Assembly: GCA_032164295.1 (NCBI GenBank)
Contig: JAJHTX010000012.1
Location: 558,001 to 622,000 of the forward strand
DNA: 64,000 bases
Reading direction: 5' to 3'
Source: Inonotus obliquus
Taxonomy: Eukaryota > Basidiomycota > Agaricomycetes > Hymenochaetales > Hymenochaetaceae
This document shows, piece by piece, positions 1 to 11,983 of the stretch (position 1 is the first letter of the stretch; each line of letters begins with the position of its first letter). A model generated the notes under the pieces. The model saw only the letters and a program-made list of their open reading frames with translations. It ran no database searches and was not told the DNA's origin. The translations under genes were made by a program, and so were the position numbers.

Positions 1-1002
1 GAGGAACCGACAAGGTCATCACGCAATTGAAATACACTACATAAGTTTTTAGTCTTCCTGGATAATTGAATGAATGAATTATACACACGTTTTGGGAAGA
101 GTAGATCAGCGAGAATGTAAATGAGGGAATTTGGTGCAACTCGGGAGCTAATCAGTGCTCCTATTGTCAATATAACAGCGGCAAGGCTAGAACCGATGGT
201 ATATTGAATGAGTCGACTTATGACCGAGTCCGTCCTCTTGACTCCAGAACGTCTCTTTCGAAGCAACCATATCAATACGGCAGCAACGATGAAATCTGTA
301 ATTCCCGAAACACAGTTCATCATGAGTTCTATGTTGACCACTCCAGCGAGCTCCGCCCATAACGTGAGGTGAGATATTGCTCCGTAATAAGCCGTTACAG
401 CAATAAACTGTGCCAAAATGCAGAGACACAGGACGGCGGATAGGAAGTGATTCTTTTCGCTTACTTTTTGAGAGATGGGATGAGAGTTGTGGCAATGTAG
501 AAACTAGAGCTTACTTACAGTACCATGCACGTCGGACGAAGATGATTTGAACCATAGCGTTAATGAAGGCCGTCAGTATCGCCATGCTACTCATGGGTCT
601 ACGCGCAGCTTGCCATCACCTTTTATTGTCTTCGGGTGACAGAGAAGGACGCACCTCGTCATCCGACTGTATAAGCTTGGATCTGCGATTCCTCGTACGA
701 AAAGCACATAAGATATTTGTGTAAGGAGAACTTGATGCGCTGTATCCAAAATCCATATAATTAAGATGTACGATTTGAGCCAGCCTCGATCGGTCTTCCA
801 GTATTTCTGATTGTTACCGGCACAATCCACATAAACATACGTCCATGGACCAATCCAATAGGGCACTTCACCTCATAATAGAAATATGTTTGGAGGCATC
901 CAGCTCCCCATAGACTGTATCAAAGCTCTGTATGAGTTCATGCATGGAGCGAGGCTTGGCTTACACTAGAGAGAATCTAGAAGTGTTGTGATCAATATCC
1001 AT
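1..1002 (-). CDS. DUF6534-family multi-pass membrane protein, 3' end beyond window
   Basis: An Agaricomycete-type membrane protein of unknown function. I read five exons on the minus strand: 1002-965, 914-872, 806-655, 598-519 and 464 to the window edge, with four GT-AG introns of 50-65 nt that keep one frame. Exon 2 gives the family signature GAGCLQTYFYYEKYW. Exon 5 carries the DUF6534 block, beginning GITDFIVAAVLIWLLRK and followed by further hydrophobic segments. Such proteins usually have about seven membrane helices. The reading frame is still open at base 1, so the C-terminus is missing. I chose the start MDIDHNTS because it lies about 80 nt below a TATA box and splices cleanly into exon 2. 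The family is confident; the role, perhaps receptor-like, is inference. Confidence 0.85.
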
Positions 1003-1080
1003 AGAGGGAGAATTCGATGGTAATGCTGAATAACTTACGCGAATCCAAGGAAGAGACAGCCAAGCTACGCAGATCAGAAG

Positions 1081-1089
1081 TTATATAAA
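1081..1089 (-). promoter_or_regulatory. TATA box of the DUF6534 gene
   Basis: TTTATATAA is read on the minus strand about 80 nt upstream of the chosen ATG at 1002. Position and sequence fit a core promoter. Confidence 0.5.
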
Positions 1090-2139
1090 TGTGAGAGAAC
1101 CCGAGGGAATATTATTCGAGCGTACCGTGCTGTCCAGCTGGGGTACGGATATCTCACTCATTTCGAGACCAGGGTTGCGGGGATACAGCAAGGGCTGCGA
1201 AGGGAGAGCAAGGCAGTGGGGGTTTGGTGCCAGTGAGCTTAAAACTGACATCCTCACGGTCCCAAATAGACTGTACCTGCCATGTTCACGACTTGATGAT
1301 CATGATGAACAGACCATCTCATAAATATCTCGTTCGTGTCCAAACAAACTGATAAAAATTGGCTATTGGCCCCGAGTCATCTTTCTTCTGTCCCTAGTCT
1401 GTCCTGAGGAGCCATTGTTTTCGATATCCGGTACCATCTCCTCCTCACTGAATATGCCGAGAATGTTGTGAATGAGAGTCTGAGAGTAGAAGGAAGTGGT
1501 AGTAGCGAGATGCCAACTCCCCGAAATAGAAATGAATGAATGTAAAGATCTTCCCCACTGGAAGCAACAATGATATGTATTAGGTTCAGTCTTCCATCTT
1601 TCCGCATCAAGTTTCAATGCAGAGGACGGTTGTTATACAAGTACCCACTCCTCGTACCGGATCAGGAATCAAGAGGCACGAGTAGAGCAAGCACCGAATT
1701 GTACTACTTGCATCGCTGCGGAAAGTAAGAAATTCATCAACAACGTTAGTGAAGATCAAGGCGTGGTTCTTACTACGGTCGCAGTGTGGACTTTACATGA
1801 ACGTTCTCCACGTCTACCGCTCCCTTCATGGAAGAGTATAAATAAATTGCCATGCAGAATCAATATAGTGATCAGAGTTTAGAGTTGTTGCTAGGCAAGC
1901 CAAATCAGTCGCCAAATTCCTGGTAGACTTATTCGCTTGTTGCATATCGCAAGCGAGGTGACTGGAACGGAACCTAAACTCACAATTTAATGGATCCGCG
2001 TAGTAAATGAGCTCCTCATTCAGAATCCGGTGCAGCAAGGGACTCCGTGGATCCGTTGGATCCGTTTCGTCTATCTGAGTAGATCTATAGACTATTACAT
2101 ATGATGCTGTAGGATGCTGTTCGTTGCGAGTCGCAGAAA
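1090..2139. other. Intergenic, no supported gene
   Basis: Only short overlapping open frames occur on both strands, up to about 84 codons. None shows a recognisable domain or a clean series of splice sites. A TATAAATA-like string lies near 1837, but I could not tie it to a gene. Confidence 0.5.
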
Positions 2140-4573
2140 TTATGGTGGCGTAAAGTCCCCGCGCATAGTCTCTGCAAGGCTCCTCGGCTCAATAACCCAG
2201 ACTGCTGCAATTTCCGTCTCGTCATCGTCTAACTTCAGTGCGGAAACCCTTTCCTGCAGATTCAGACTCGAGTCCAGAATTGAAGTTGAAATTTGACCGT
2301 CGACTGCTCTCGCGCTCTCCTTGAGAATCTCGCGCACGCTAGCACGGTTCGCAGTAAGTGTTGTCCAGCGCCGCTGTATGCCCCGGTACAGGGTCCCTAC
2401 TGTGTGGGCTGTGAGACGAGGATTGGAGCGAGTTACGGCCGCACGCTCAATTTCGTCGGCCATGATCGACCGGTCGTGCTCACCTTCCTCACTACCGTTT
2501 GTGGACTGAACGTGATTTGTGCTCAGAGGTGATGAGGAGTCTTGCAGAGCCGCGAGAGCGCGAGGATGAGTTGAGCCCTCATCAAGCAAACGCGTGCAAG
2601 TAACTTCAAGGCTGGCCCAAAGCAAATTTTCGTTCGGTTTGGAAGCCAACTCGACCGGGCTTGTTCTATCCTCATAATCGTCAAAGATTCGTACTGGTAC
2701 AAGGCCAGGAACTAAATTCAACGGATGTCGCGAATCGCGCCAATATGCCTCTACAGCCTCTGCTGATGACGTGAATTGAACTCCGAAAACCGATTCCGTT
2801 CCATTGGGCGGATCAGAAAACAACGCGGCAGCACGTCTCTTCTCCGCTGGTCCTCCAATCTTGTCCACAATACGCAGACAACGGTCACGTACTTCTCTTG
2901 AAGTCCAGAATTCTATCGCTGATGAAGGTGCAGTCGGGGTCAATATGGTGCCTTGTGGAAGGTCAAGGCGGGATGCAATTTCGTCAAATAGGGCTTGGTC
3001 GATTTCCCGTAAGACTTGGTTTGCAAGTGCCCGAGAGTGTAAATTCTCGCCGTCCGCGTCAGTTTCGGAGCTTTCCGCGCCCTCTTTGATGTCTGGCTTC
3101 CCTTTATTCTTCACTTTACTTTGCGTGCGCCTGAACAGTTTGTTATGAGCTTTCGCACGCGCGAGTAACTCCTTCTGATATTGCCGGCGCTTGCGGGAGC
3201 GTGCTCGCTCCTCTGGTGTAGGAATGTAACGAATGTAAGCCTCTTCCTCTGAATGAGGGAGGGGTGTATGTGTTATGTCAGAGATCAGCGCGATGAGGAC
3301 GGAGAGGTCGAGATTAATCTGGCGGGACGGAACCAGCCGTAGTTGAGATTTGGCTGGAGGGGTGTGAAGTTCGGGCGGAATGAGAAACTCGTGTTCTCCC
3401 AGTATGATTTCAATACCCATTCTTAGGAGCTCCCGCAGCGTCTGTGTGATACGAGGGTCTAGTTCCGCTCGCGTCGAGGTAGTTGAGTATTCTCGAGGTC
3501 CGACTATCTTGAGACCGAGGCCTTCAAGCTCTTGGATGGAATTGTCGTCAACTCGCAAGAGCGTAATGCGCAAAGTAACTTTTGGCGGCGCCGAAGTTCT
3601 GCTCGATCTCGTAATCGATGCTTGGGCTGCAGCGGACAGTTGCTTACCCATCTGCAAGAGGGAATTGTCTAGCTCATGAGGTTCAGGTTTTGACTTGCAA
3701 GATGAGGCCTCGTAACCACGGCTCGTATCAAGGGTATCACTGTCTTCGGGCTCCGAGTCGGTGAGAAATGCATCCAACTCTCGCAACTCGGCGAGTAGAC
3801 GGGCGTTTTTGATTCTACCAATAAGACTAAGTGTAATTATTTTGTGGAAATAAAGTACTTGAGACCGCTTACGTATTGATGCGAATCCATTGGTGTCCGT
3901 TGTCTGCGACAACATCCACTTTGGTCACGACTACACCCTTCCTGGAAAAGGTGTTTGGAGGCGGAGCCGGCTTTGAATTGGACATCCTCCTTTCTTCGAT
4001 CCGGACCGGGAAGGACTTGTCAATGGCCACAATCGGCTGCCGAACGCGCACGAGTTCGTTCCATACTGCAACAAGATATGGCGCATTCGTGGAAAACGTA
4101 GAAGCACTAACTGTTGTTCTATGTTGTGCATGGCGCGCGAGAAACTACTGCCAGTGGGTTATTCGAATCGTCAGATTTGAAAGGACATCATTTCAACGGA
4201 GGGTGGAGGAGTGAGTCATGCACACCTTGTCAATTTGATCGATATCGTTCCGTACAATTTCTCGGAGGACACGAAGGCCTGGTATACCTATATGCGGGTG
4301 GCGAAGCGCGTTCCGATCTGCAGATGCGCCGTCGCGCTCGCTGCCGCAGTTGGGAGAGCTCTTTCCTGAGGCAGAGCCCGTGGCACTCGATTCCTCCTCA
4401 TCCTCGTTGTCATTCTCAGGTTGGAGAATGTCGATTACAGGAAGTCGTTCCGTGCTAGCCCCGAAGTGTGGGAGGTATTTGAGAATGCTTTGGAGCTGGG
4501 TTCGCATTGTTTGAAGGTGCTCAACAGAATTTGCCATGATGCTTGTGAGGAGATTGTGGTAGTTTGGGAACAA
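2140..4573 (-). CDS. DUF1308 family protein (UPF0415 / C7orf25-like)
   Basis: A conserved eukaryotic protein of unclear biochemical role whose family has a PIN-like fold. Exons are 4573-4226, 4144-3873 and 3814-2140 (introns 81 and 58 nt), giving 764 aa, or 752 if the ATG at 4537 is used. Family landmarks occur in the order seen in human C7orf25: VDVVADNGHQWIRI around residue 190, an acidic stretch (SEPEDSD), INLDLSVLIALISDI, a KIGGPAEKRRAA block, and a C-terminal VWVIEPRSLAET. The protein is longer than the human one (about 420 aa) because of low-complexity insertions. It lies head-to-tail with the Rsc7 gene, 192 nt apart on the same strand. The family call is strong; the function is not established. 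Confidence 0.85.
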
Positions 4574-4765
4574 GAAAGATTAAGATTTGAAATAGGGTAA
4601 ATAAATATAATTTATACTCAGACGGTAGACGTTCCTGTACCTAATCTTGCACCGGAACCGGAACAGGGTGCCTCCGTCCAGCCTGTTCCCATCTGGCAAA
4701 AGGCCATGTCCTGCCTCCTGCTCGGGCTCGACACGATTCATGCTGCTATACTATCGTTACATTGA

Positions 4766-6427
4766 CTATATTGTCTCTAGGATACTCCGACACGTCCGAG
4801 AACGCTCCTCCTCAGGAGTTGGCTCAGAAGGTTCCATCACAGTGTCCACCCGCGCAACTCCCCATGCACCGTTCCCAACTTTGGTGCCTCCAAGTACGTT
4901 CCTGCTCTCCGGCATAACTTCCCAACGCGCCCGTGTAGGCTGCGTACTGTTTTCATCTGTTGAAGCAGTCAGAGGGATCGCAAAATAGTGACGAGGCGGC
5001 GAGAATAACTTACAATGAATAATTGCAGTGTGAGGTTCGTATATGCCATATGAAGACGCGTTCGCATCGCGACGCGATCGTTTATTCCGCGAGATCATTG
5101 CATCCTCGTCCTCGTCATCCGGTACCCCAGCACCTCGGATGGACTGCATGCGCCCCCGTAACCACTCTGAGTTCGCCTCGCGCGTTCGTTGCGCCATCAC
5201 GAGCAACCAGTTTTCGTCTGTTACTCCCTCGCGAGTCAACATCGCCTTTTTTGCAACGTTAAGCGGTCCGTCGCTATACGGTCCAAGCCCTGAGCCACCA
5301 AAGACCGTTGTTGGTCCCCCTGTGCGGTATAGGCCTAAGCCGGAACGTTCGACCTTGCCTGAGGTACCTGCGGATGCATCAGCAGCGGCTGCTTGCTGTT
5401 GTTCCAGAAGTTCCGAAGCAAGGTCGCCTGCTTTTAGCCCACGAGCTTCTGCTTCCTGGATGGCTTTTTCTTCGTAATAGTCGTCAATTCCGATTCGTCC
5501 GTCAACAAGCGTTTTTGCTCCATGCAACTTGAACGCGCTGCGCGCAGTAACGAGAGTAACACTTCGTGTTCGTAGATGTCCGCCTAGTTTGCCGATTTCA
5601 ATAAGATAGTCCTTCTCCACCTGTGTCGCGATGAGTTTCAGAGCAAAAGGGTTACGACGGAAGTAGTACAGCGAGTCACGGAAACCAGAAGAGCGTGCGG
5701 CGTCGATGGCAAGCATGTATCGACGTTCTGGGTGTCGACCCGGTAAGATGAACGTATGCGACTTAAACATCCGCCCACCAAGCAGGTTCCCGTGCACATC
5801 AATCTTAGTATCACCTTTGGGATCGTCTTCCGTTATATACGCATCTCCCTCGATAGGCGGTAAGACAACTTTTCGAGAGATCACTACAGGAACTTCGACA
5901 GACTCGGCGCCTTCATCAGCACCACCCGCTTGGCTGCTTTCGTTGTCGTTGTCCGCGTCACTCCCATCTCCGCGTCTTGGTAGTCGTAGCATCAGCGATT
6001 CTCCCCTCCCACGGCCTCTTGGCCTTCCCCTCCCACTTCCTCTCGGGCGTCCTCTGGGACGCCCTGTTCCTCGTGGTGGTCCAGCAGCCGATAGTCTCGG
6101 GCGTCCTCTTGGACGACCACGCGTTACTATGGGTCGCTCTGGAAGTATATCTAGTTCAGCGCCATCGGCATCGGCACCTGCGTCGACTCCATCGTCTTCG
6201 TCCTTGGACTCTTCAGGCGCGTCAGATTCGGGAGGGGCCTCTTCGTCAATCACAGCTTCGCTAGCTGCTCGTTCGGAGGCTGCACCAGCTTCCGAAGTGA
6301 TCTCCTCACGGTCCGATACTAGCTCCGGCTGCCTTGATCGCCTTGGTTTTATGATAATCTTCGTGCCACTTTTCTTCATATTTTGATTGAGATGGGTGCT
6401 GGGGGAGGATGAAGGACACGCCGACAC
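4766..6427 (-). CDS. Chromatin-remodelling subunit Rsc7/Npl6 (Swp82-like)
   Basis: A subunit of RSC/SWI-SNF type nucleosome-remodelling complexes, acting in the nucleus. Exons are 6427-5014 and 4956-4766 with one 57-nt intron, giving 534 aa. A second in-frame ATG at 6379 (MKKSGTKI, 518 aa) looks at least as good a start. The N-terminus is acidic, then come repeated GRPRGRPR AT-hook-like motifs around residues 100-150. The Rsc7 core follows: GDTKIDVHGNLLGGR, FKSHTFILPGRHPERRYML, and a region ending with FKLHGAKTLVDGR. The C-terminal part after the intron (TRARWEVMPE) is also typical. It is transcribed away from the S41 peptidase gene, sharing a roughly 560-bp divergent promoter region. The AT-hooks suggest DNA binding. 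Confidence 0.9.
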   Translation of the reverse strand: MSACPSSSPSTHLNQNMKKSGTKIIIKPRRSRQPELVSDREEITSEAGAASERAASEAVIDEEAPPESDAPEESKDEDDGVDAGADADGAELDILPERPIVTRGRPRGRPRLSAAGPPRGTGRPRGRPRGSGRGRPRGRGRGESLMLRLPRRGDGSDADNDNESSQAGGADEGAESVEVPVVISRKVVLPPIEGDAYITEDDPKGDTKIDVHGNLLGGRMFKSHTFILPGRHPERRYMLAIDAARSSGFRDSLYYFRRNPFALKLIATQVEKDYLIEIGKLGGHLRTRSVTLVTARSAFKLHGAKTLVDGRIGIDDYYEEKAIQEAEARGLKAGDLASELLEQQQAAAADASAGTSGKVERSGLGLYRTGGPTTVFGGSGLGPYSDGPLNVAKKAMLTREGVTDENWLLVMAQRTREANSEWLRGRMQSIRGAGVPDDEDEDAMISRNKRSRRDANASSYGIYEPHTAIIHCKLFSPPRHYFAIPLTASTDENSTQPTRARWEVMPESRNVLGGTKVGNGAWGVARVDTVMEPSEPTPEEERSRTCRSILETI

Positions 6428-6988
6428 GTGACTCAGCTACCCACGTAAAGCGTACGTAATCCAAATGGTGCCGAAAAAGGAAGTGCGGCCGTAAAGAATC
6501 TCCTTCCTTTGACAACTCGACTCATCTCACCTCGCATAGGCTTCGAGATATGGCTCATGAGAAACAAAATACAAGACTTGCTCTCTCCTCGGATACACTC
6601 AAGGCTATTCACAGGTTTCTCCGCCCCGGTGGCAGGTACAATCTCCCCCTTGCTCTGATATCGGGATTTTTCCATCCGAGCGTGGAACGGTTCCCAACCG
6701 AAAAACTCCCATCGACCTTAGTGCGCGTGCATCGCAGACGGCTATATATGAGTATAGGATATCTTTAGAATTTTAACCGCGTGCAGCTCGCTTGAAGGAT
6801 GTACTCATCCTATTGCGACTATGTCTGGGTGGAAATCCAGAAGGAAGGTTGCCCGTACGAATGGTGATCGAGAGACAACGCATTCCATACCTGTTTTCTT
6901 CCATGCGAGAGTATAAAATGAGCGTATGTTATCAAGGAGGGCTACTACGGGTCCCAGATTCAGCATCTCTCGCTCTCTCTCCTGCAAG
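6428..6988. promoter_or_regulatory. Divergent promoter region between Rsc7 and S41 peptidase genes
   Basis: No coding signal is seen. A TATAAAA at 6912-6918 on the plus strand lies about 70 nt before the peptidase ATG and is the likely core promoter of that gene. I see no equally clear element for the Rsc7 side. Confidence 0.5.
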
Positions 6989-9900
6989 ATGCTACGCTCC
7001 GTTTTACTGGTTATTAGCCTGGGACTGGTTGCTGTGGCATCGGTCGTTCCGGCGCGTAGAGCTCCCAGCGCAGACCCATGTGCTAATATCGCTGGACAGA
7101 GCTTCGTTGTTCCCGCTGATGCTCTCGCTTGCTTGAAGTCGTTCCCTTTCAACGAGACACTTCGCCAGAACGTCCTCACTGTCGTCTCCCGTGTCTTCGA
7201 CTTTTTCACGTTTGAGGAGTTTTACTTGGACTCGCCTGCGCCTTTCCAGGAGTCGACCGTGAACATTCGGCAGGAGCTTGCGAGGATCAACAGCACCGAA
7301 TACGCAGTATGTAACAACAGTCAAACCTTCGTTTGGGGTTCTCATTGGTAATTGGTTGCCCAGACGGACTTTGATTTCAATAAGGATCTTTCTGACTTTA
7401 CGACGCAGTTAAACGACGGCCACACCCGTAAATGGATAATCTCAATGCATTCAACTTATTTTGCTGACATAACTCAATAAGGCTGGTTCCCGTCTTGCTA
7501 TACGACATTCCAAAATCTGCTCCCAGCTCCAATCTCTATCCTTGAGGAAGATGGGGAGCAGAGCGTGTTCATTGCACCTGATTCCGTCGAACTCTTCAAC
7601 CTAGCCGGACCGGAATTCACCGGTTTCTTTGACTCGATAAACTTCGACTGGCAGCGCCTCGCGGGAGCGAAGGTCCTATCCATCGAGGGGATGGACCCAT
7701 TCGACTACATCGACCTCATTGCGCGCACGGTATCCGGTAACTTCTTAGACCATAACGTCCGAGTGAATAGCGTGTTGACGAGCTATCGGATCTCCGGTAC
7801 CGATTTCTCACAACGAGTCGGTGACCTTGCGGGTCCACCATTGCCGACTCAGGATAATCTCACCTTTGGCCTCATTACGGTGAATGGAACCGGGGAGGCG
7901 GAAACTGTCACAGTTCCCTACCTCGCGACCTTCCTCGGCAATTCATTCACCGACCAGACTTCCTTGTATGTCACCTCTTGTTTTCTTATTTCTTCCGCTA
8001 TAGAAGGAAGGCTCGTTGCTAATTTTGGTTTGTGGTACAGCTGGCAGAACAACTGCGCTGCGAATAGCGCTACGAATGGTGTCGACTTGAAGCGAGGCGG
8101 CATAGTTAAAAAGGCCGCCCGGCGGAATGGGCGACCTCTGGCGAAGGCTGTAATTAGAGATACTTCACCCGCAAATGCCATCGACTTGCCTCAGCAGTTT
8201 CTTCCGACTATTCCACAGGTTGACCCCTCATCAGGCGTCATCAAATCTTTCATCCTACCTGATGGGCAGACTGGTGTAGTAGGTCTTCACTGTGTTGTTG
8301 TAGGGAAAAGCTCTCTGAACAAGTTGTTACCTGCAGATGTTCGTTGGCTCTTTTGACGGCAGCTTCGTTCAATTCCAAACCGACACGGTAAATGCATTTA
8401 ACAGCTTTACAGCCGCGGGCGTTACTCGTGTTCTGATTGACCTTACGGACAATGGAGGTAAGAAGGCGTCCAGTCCTTGTATTTCGTCGTCCAAATATAC
8501 TCGCTCTGATCACCTACATTGGATTGACAGGTGGCTTCGTGTGCCTGGGTCAATTTCTCCATCAGTTCCTTGCGGGTTCACAGATAGGCTATCCGTAAGT
8601 TTTTGAGTTTTAGACGATCTCTTACACACGCGAGATGGTTCCCTTGTATTTTTGTGCTGATTGTGTGGCGATACAGGGGCTTCGTTACAACGAGCCGCGC
8701 GAATGAGCTGGCGCGGAAAATTGTACAGAATGATATTGATCTCCGCGTCACTCAGACATTCTATTCTCCTATCAATTGTCAGTCCTGTTCTCTTTTGACT
8801 TGTCTCTTACTTTTTTTGTCGACTGCTGACGGATGAATATGAAGGGGCGTTCCTGAATGACACCGAGTTCCCGTTGAATCATGACTACATGGACCCACCT
8901 GCGCCGTTCACGATTAACGGAGTTAGCGACCCGACTTCCCAGAGATTCCATGTACGCATCACTTTGCCAGCTACCAACAGCTATGTTTACCCTTTTTTTC
9001 AGGACGTCTGCACTCCATTTGATGTTGATATCCCAGAGACACCTATAATCCCACTTGAGTACGTCGTAGCTTTCAAACTTACACACTAAATATTGACTCG
9101 CACTTCTCCAGAAACATTGCCATCGGTACGCTTCTTTCCTTGATTCGAGTCATTGAGTCCTACTTAGAACGAGTATAGTCAGCAATGGAAACTGTGCATC
9201 AACATGCGCAATGTTCAGCACTCTCATGAATGAATTACACAATACGACTATCGCTGTCTTCGGAGGAAAGCCCGGAGAGCAGATCGAGTTCAAAGGTAGG
9301 TCTTCGAAAAGCAGTCTTCACGTTTCATGAGCTGAGTTGGGTAAGGTATGGCCGGCAATCAAGTCCTTGAATGGGCGGACATAGACACGGAGATCAAGAC
9401 GGCCAATTTGAAGAACGTGAGTCCTTTGCTGTACGCAAGGTCCTAGGAGATAACTTATTCCTTGGTGATAAGGACCCACTTGCGCCTCCTGACCTGTAAG
9501 TAACCTAGAATCTGTCACGTGCGAAATTCTGATTTGGCTCGGACGTAGTCTTGTAGACGGTGACTTCAGGTACGTTCCATCTTAATGAACAATATCCGGT
9601 AATGGTGCTGAACAGCTACCTTGGTAGACACAATTGGAGAACAGGTGAGAAAGTGTATCTGCCTCAGAGCGATGTCATACTGAAAGTGAAATATTTCAAG
9701 CGTGGAGCTTCCTCGATGAGAATATTCCAATAGGTATGATGAGGCTATGCCTAATAAGTCAGTACTGACAATGATAATCCGACTTCCAGCATACCTATCG
9801 GAAGCACCGAAGCGTGAGTTGACCTTGCTCGTGTCGTGTGACTCCCAGCTGATTAGTAGAGCAGTACGATTTGCATATACTAAGGATACGTTCAATAATC

Positions 9901-10011
9901 CTCAGAATTTGTGGACCTTCGCGTACGTAATCTACTGTTCGTCGATCGAGAAGTTCTACTCATTTGTCTTGTTATTACACGCTGGACAGCGCGAGCCAGG
10001 TTTTCGGTTAG
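6989..10011 (+). CDS. Secreted CPAF-like peptidase S41 family protein
   Basis: A predicted secreted serine peptidase of the S41/CPAF-like family. I trace 19 exons: 6989-7306, 7364-7427, 7482-7965, 8041-8278, 8337-8457, 8531-8594, 8677-8777, 8845-8951, 9003-9058, 9112-9125, 9179-9295, 9346-9416, 9473-9495, 9549-9569, 9616-9644, 9701-9733, 9790-9813, 9862-9922 and 9990-10011. The frame holds throughout for 655 aa. Residues 1-20 form a signal peptide. Likely catalytic residues by family pattern are His126 (LNDGHTRW), Ser530 (GNCASTCAMF) and Glu556 (GGKPGE). Other family motifs are LPAPISILE, FDSINFDWQRL and NNPQNLWTF. Exon 10 is only 14 nt and several 3' exons are under 35 nt. The acceptor before exon 18 is the least certain. 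Confidence 0.88.
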
Positions 10012-11449
10012 GTGTCCTTGTATTTTTTTCGCGTTCTTGCTTCCGCGTTATTTCGGTTCGCTGCGGATCATGTATTATCAAGCTTCCTATTCGTCTTCAA
10101 TGACTTTCGAAATGGGGAATCTTTCATCTGGAATAGGTCGGCTGTATTTGAAAGGAAAATCTCAGTATACCGCGTGGTGATTCCGCGGACGATGGGAGAG
10201 TACAAACGTGAATCGTATTCCTGGGTAACTGAGGGTAAATTTGCCCATGCACCTTTAATATCATGGTAACATTAGTAAGTATGAGCTATAGGTGCACATT
10301 CAACACCTTACAGGCCAGAGAAACGAGCAGATCATTTCTGGAGAAGAGATCCAGCAATCATTTTAATCCTTACTTTAACAAGTGTCCAGCGTCTGCTACG
10401 CTTTCTGACTACGTACTTGACTTTTGTGGGGTCGAGGAGTGGATAATTGAGGGATTTCCATATCAGGTACTACTGATCATCCGGAAGCTTCCGCTCTTGA
10501 TCGCCGTTCAGCCCAACCAACCCAGCATCCAACATCAATTAACAACAACGATGGCGGCAAAAAGCACCAGTCAGTAATCAACCCTGATATCCTTTTCCAT
10601 CCTTTCGCTGACCTCAAAGTCATGGTAATCGATAAATATCGCGAAAAGAAAATTGCACTCGTTTCTGGTCCGTCCGTTGTCATATTAATCGCCGTATCGT
10701 GTGTGATGTGTTGTAGGGAATCCATACGATATTCTCAGTTCTGTTCACGTTCAAGCTAGCCACGTATGCATGCATGCATGCCAAGTCAGTGTGTGTGCAG
10801 GACATCGCTCTAACTCCTTTTATTTACATTCATCCATGCACCATGGTTCAGGAAGGCGAAAAGAATCTCTTCGACTTCTCGCTATAGTTTACGGGGCGTG
10901 GACCAGGGAGTGAGCCTGAGGCCCGCACGACAGGAGCGACTTTGCTACTCGCCACGTGGTATGCATCTGCAAAGCCCACTTCATGCTCAACACATTCTGT
11001 CTCGTCGAGTTCTCCTGCGAACTACTTGATCTCATAGCTTTCAATGATTCTCTGTATGGCTCAAGAATATCTGATGCGCCGGAACGCAGAAAAGGCTTGC
11101 AAGAATACTGTACACCTCCAATTTCGGGACATCCCATATTGCAAAGTACTACCTCACTTTGCACTCTGCAGGTTTCCATTGCGTCTTTGCATGGTGGGGC
11201 TGCTTTCCTCCTATAAAATGCTGTAGCATCTGCCTTCTTCGCCTTTTCAATTATTTTCTATTCCCTAGACTGCAAACGCTTTACTGATGGGTACTGGCAG
11301 TGTGCGTCATTCGCATCAGGAAGAGGTTGTGTATCATAGGATTGACCCACACTTACGTAGAAAAAACGCGAAGGTCGCCGCGTTATTCGAGAGCGAGTCC
11401 TTTAATTCTCTTGCCTCTCCTTCCTCTAAAGCTGGCTCTATCAGACGAG
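10012..11449. other. Intergenic, weak coding-like fragments only
   Basis: Short open stretches at about 10120-10260 and 10310-10470 look peptide-like, but I could not join them into a gene or place them in a family. A short ATGC microsatellite lies near 10764-10780. TATAAAA at 11213-11219 is a plausible promoter for the small gene starting at 11450. Confidence 0.4.
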
Positions 11450-11983
11450 ATGAGTTCGTCAGTAGGCAAACTTAAACAAAAGATATATCGTCTCAGGGTT
11501 TGGAGGAGTGAAGACCCGACCTATAAATACGTTGCTGCAGGTGAGGATTGGGTTACGGCACCAGATGACCAACTAAATAAATACGAGGTAGCTGACAATA
11601 TACGTGGTGATCTAATCGTCTTTACTCAGAGCCGGGTCTCCGAGAATGAGACTATACTATTCAAGACTGCTAATGAGGCAATAGATGCTCTTATATACGG
11701 GATTATGTAAGTTGGTCTCTCCTCTTCCAGCTTTTTCCTGCTTGCTTACGTCCACTCCACCAGAAATCATGCCTGATGGAGTAGGTCTCTCTTTCAGCAC
11801 ATTTCCGACTTGGAGCAGCTTTCCTACACACGTCTTGCTTACATTCCGTTTAGGGACGGCCAGTTTGAACGAACTTGCCAAACTCGGCAAGTACTTCAGC
11901 AAAAAGCCGTAACGGAGTACAATAATTTTAGTGAGCTGATACAAGAATTGGAGTTAAGGTTGGTGAAAGTTAAACTCGACTAG
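11450..11983 (+). CDS. Small unknown protein, 3' end inside a transposon-like element
   Basis: Two exons fit: 11450-11706 and 11785-11983, with a 78-nt GT-AG intron, giving 151 aa. I recognise no domain. Exon 1 contains RLRVWRSEDPTYKYV and exon 2 a helical, glutamine-rich segment (SELIQELEL). The last few codons and the stop fall within the left terminal inverted repeat of the element at 11957, so the original C-terminus may have been cut off by insertion. After the element, the host sequence meets a stop within eight codons. A TATAAAA lies about 230 nt upstream. Other acceptors near 11776-11791 are possible. This could be a decaying gene fragment. Confidence 0.4.

Noticed and set aside
1363..1617. 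Two overlapping minus-strand frames of 84 and 77 codons
   Set aside because: No family resemblance could be confirmed, and no exon chain connects them to the DUF6534 gene.
5706..6386. Plus-strand frame of 226 codons opposite Rsc7
   Set aside because: It is antisense to the well-supported Rsc7 coding sequence and reflects its AT-hook repeats.
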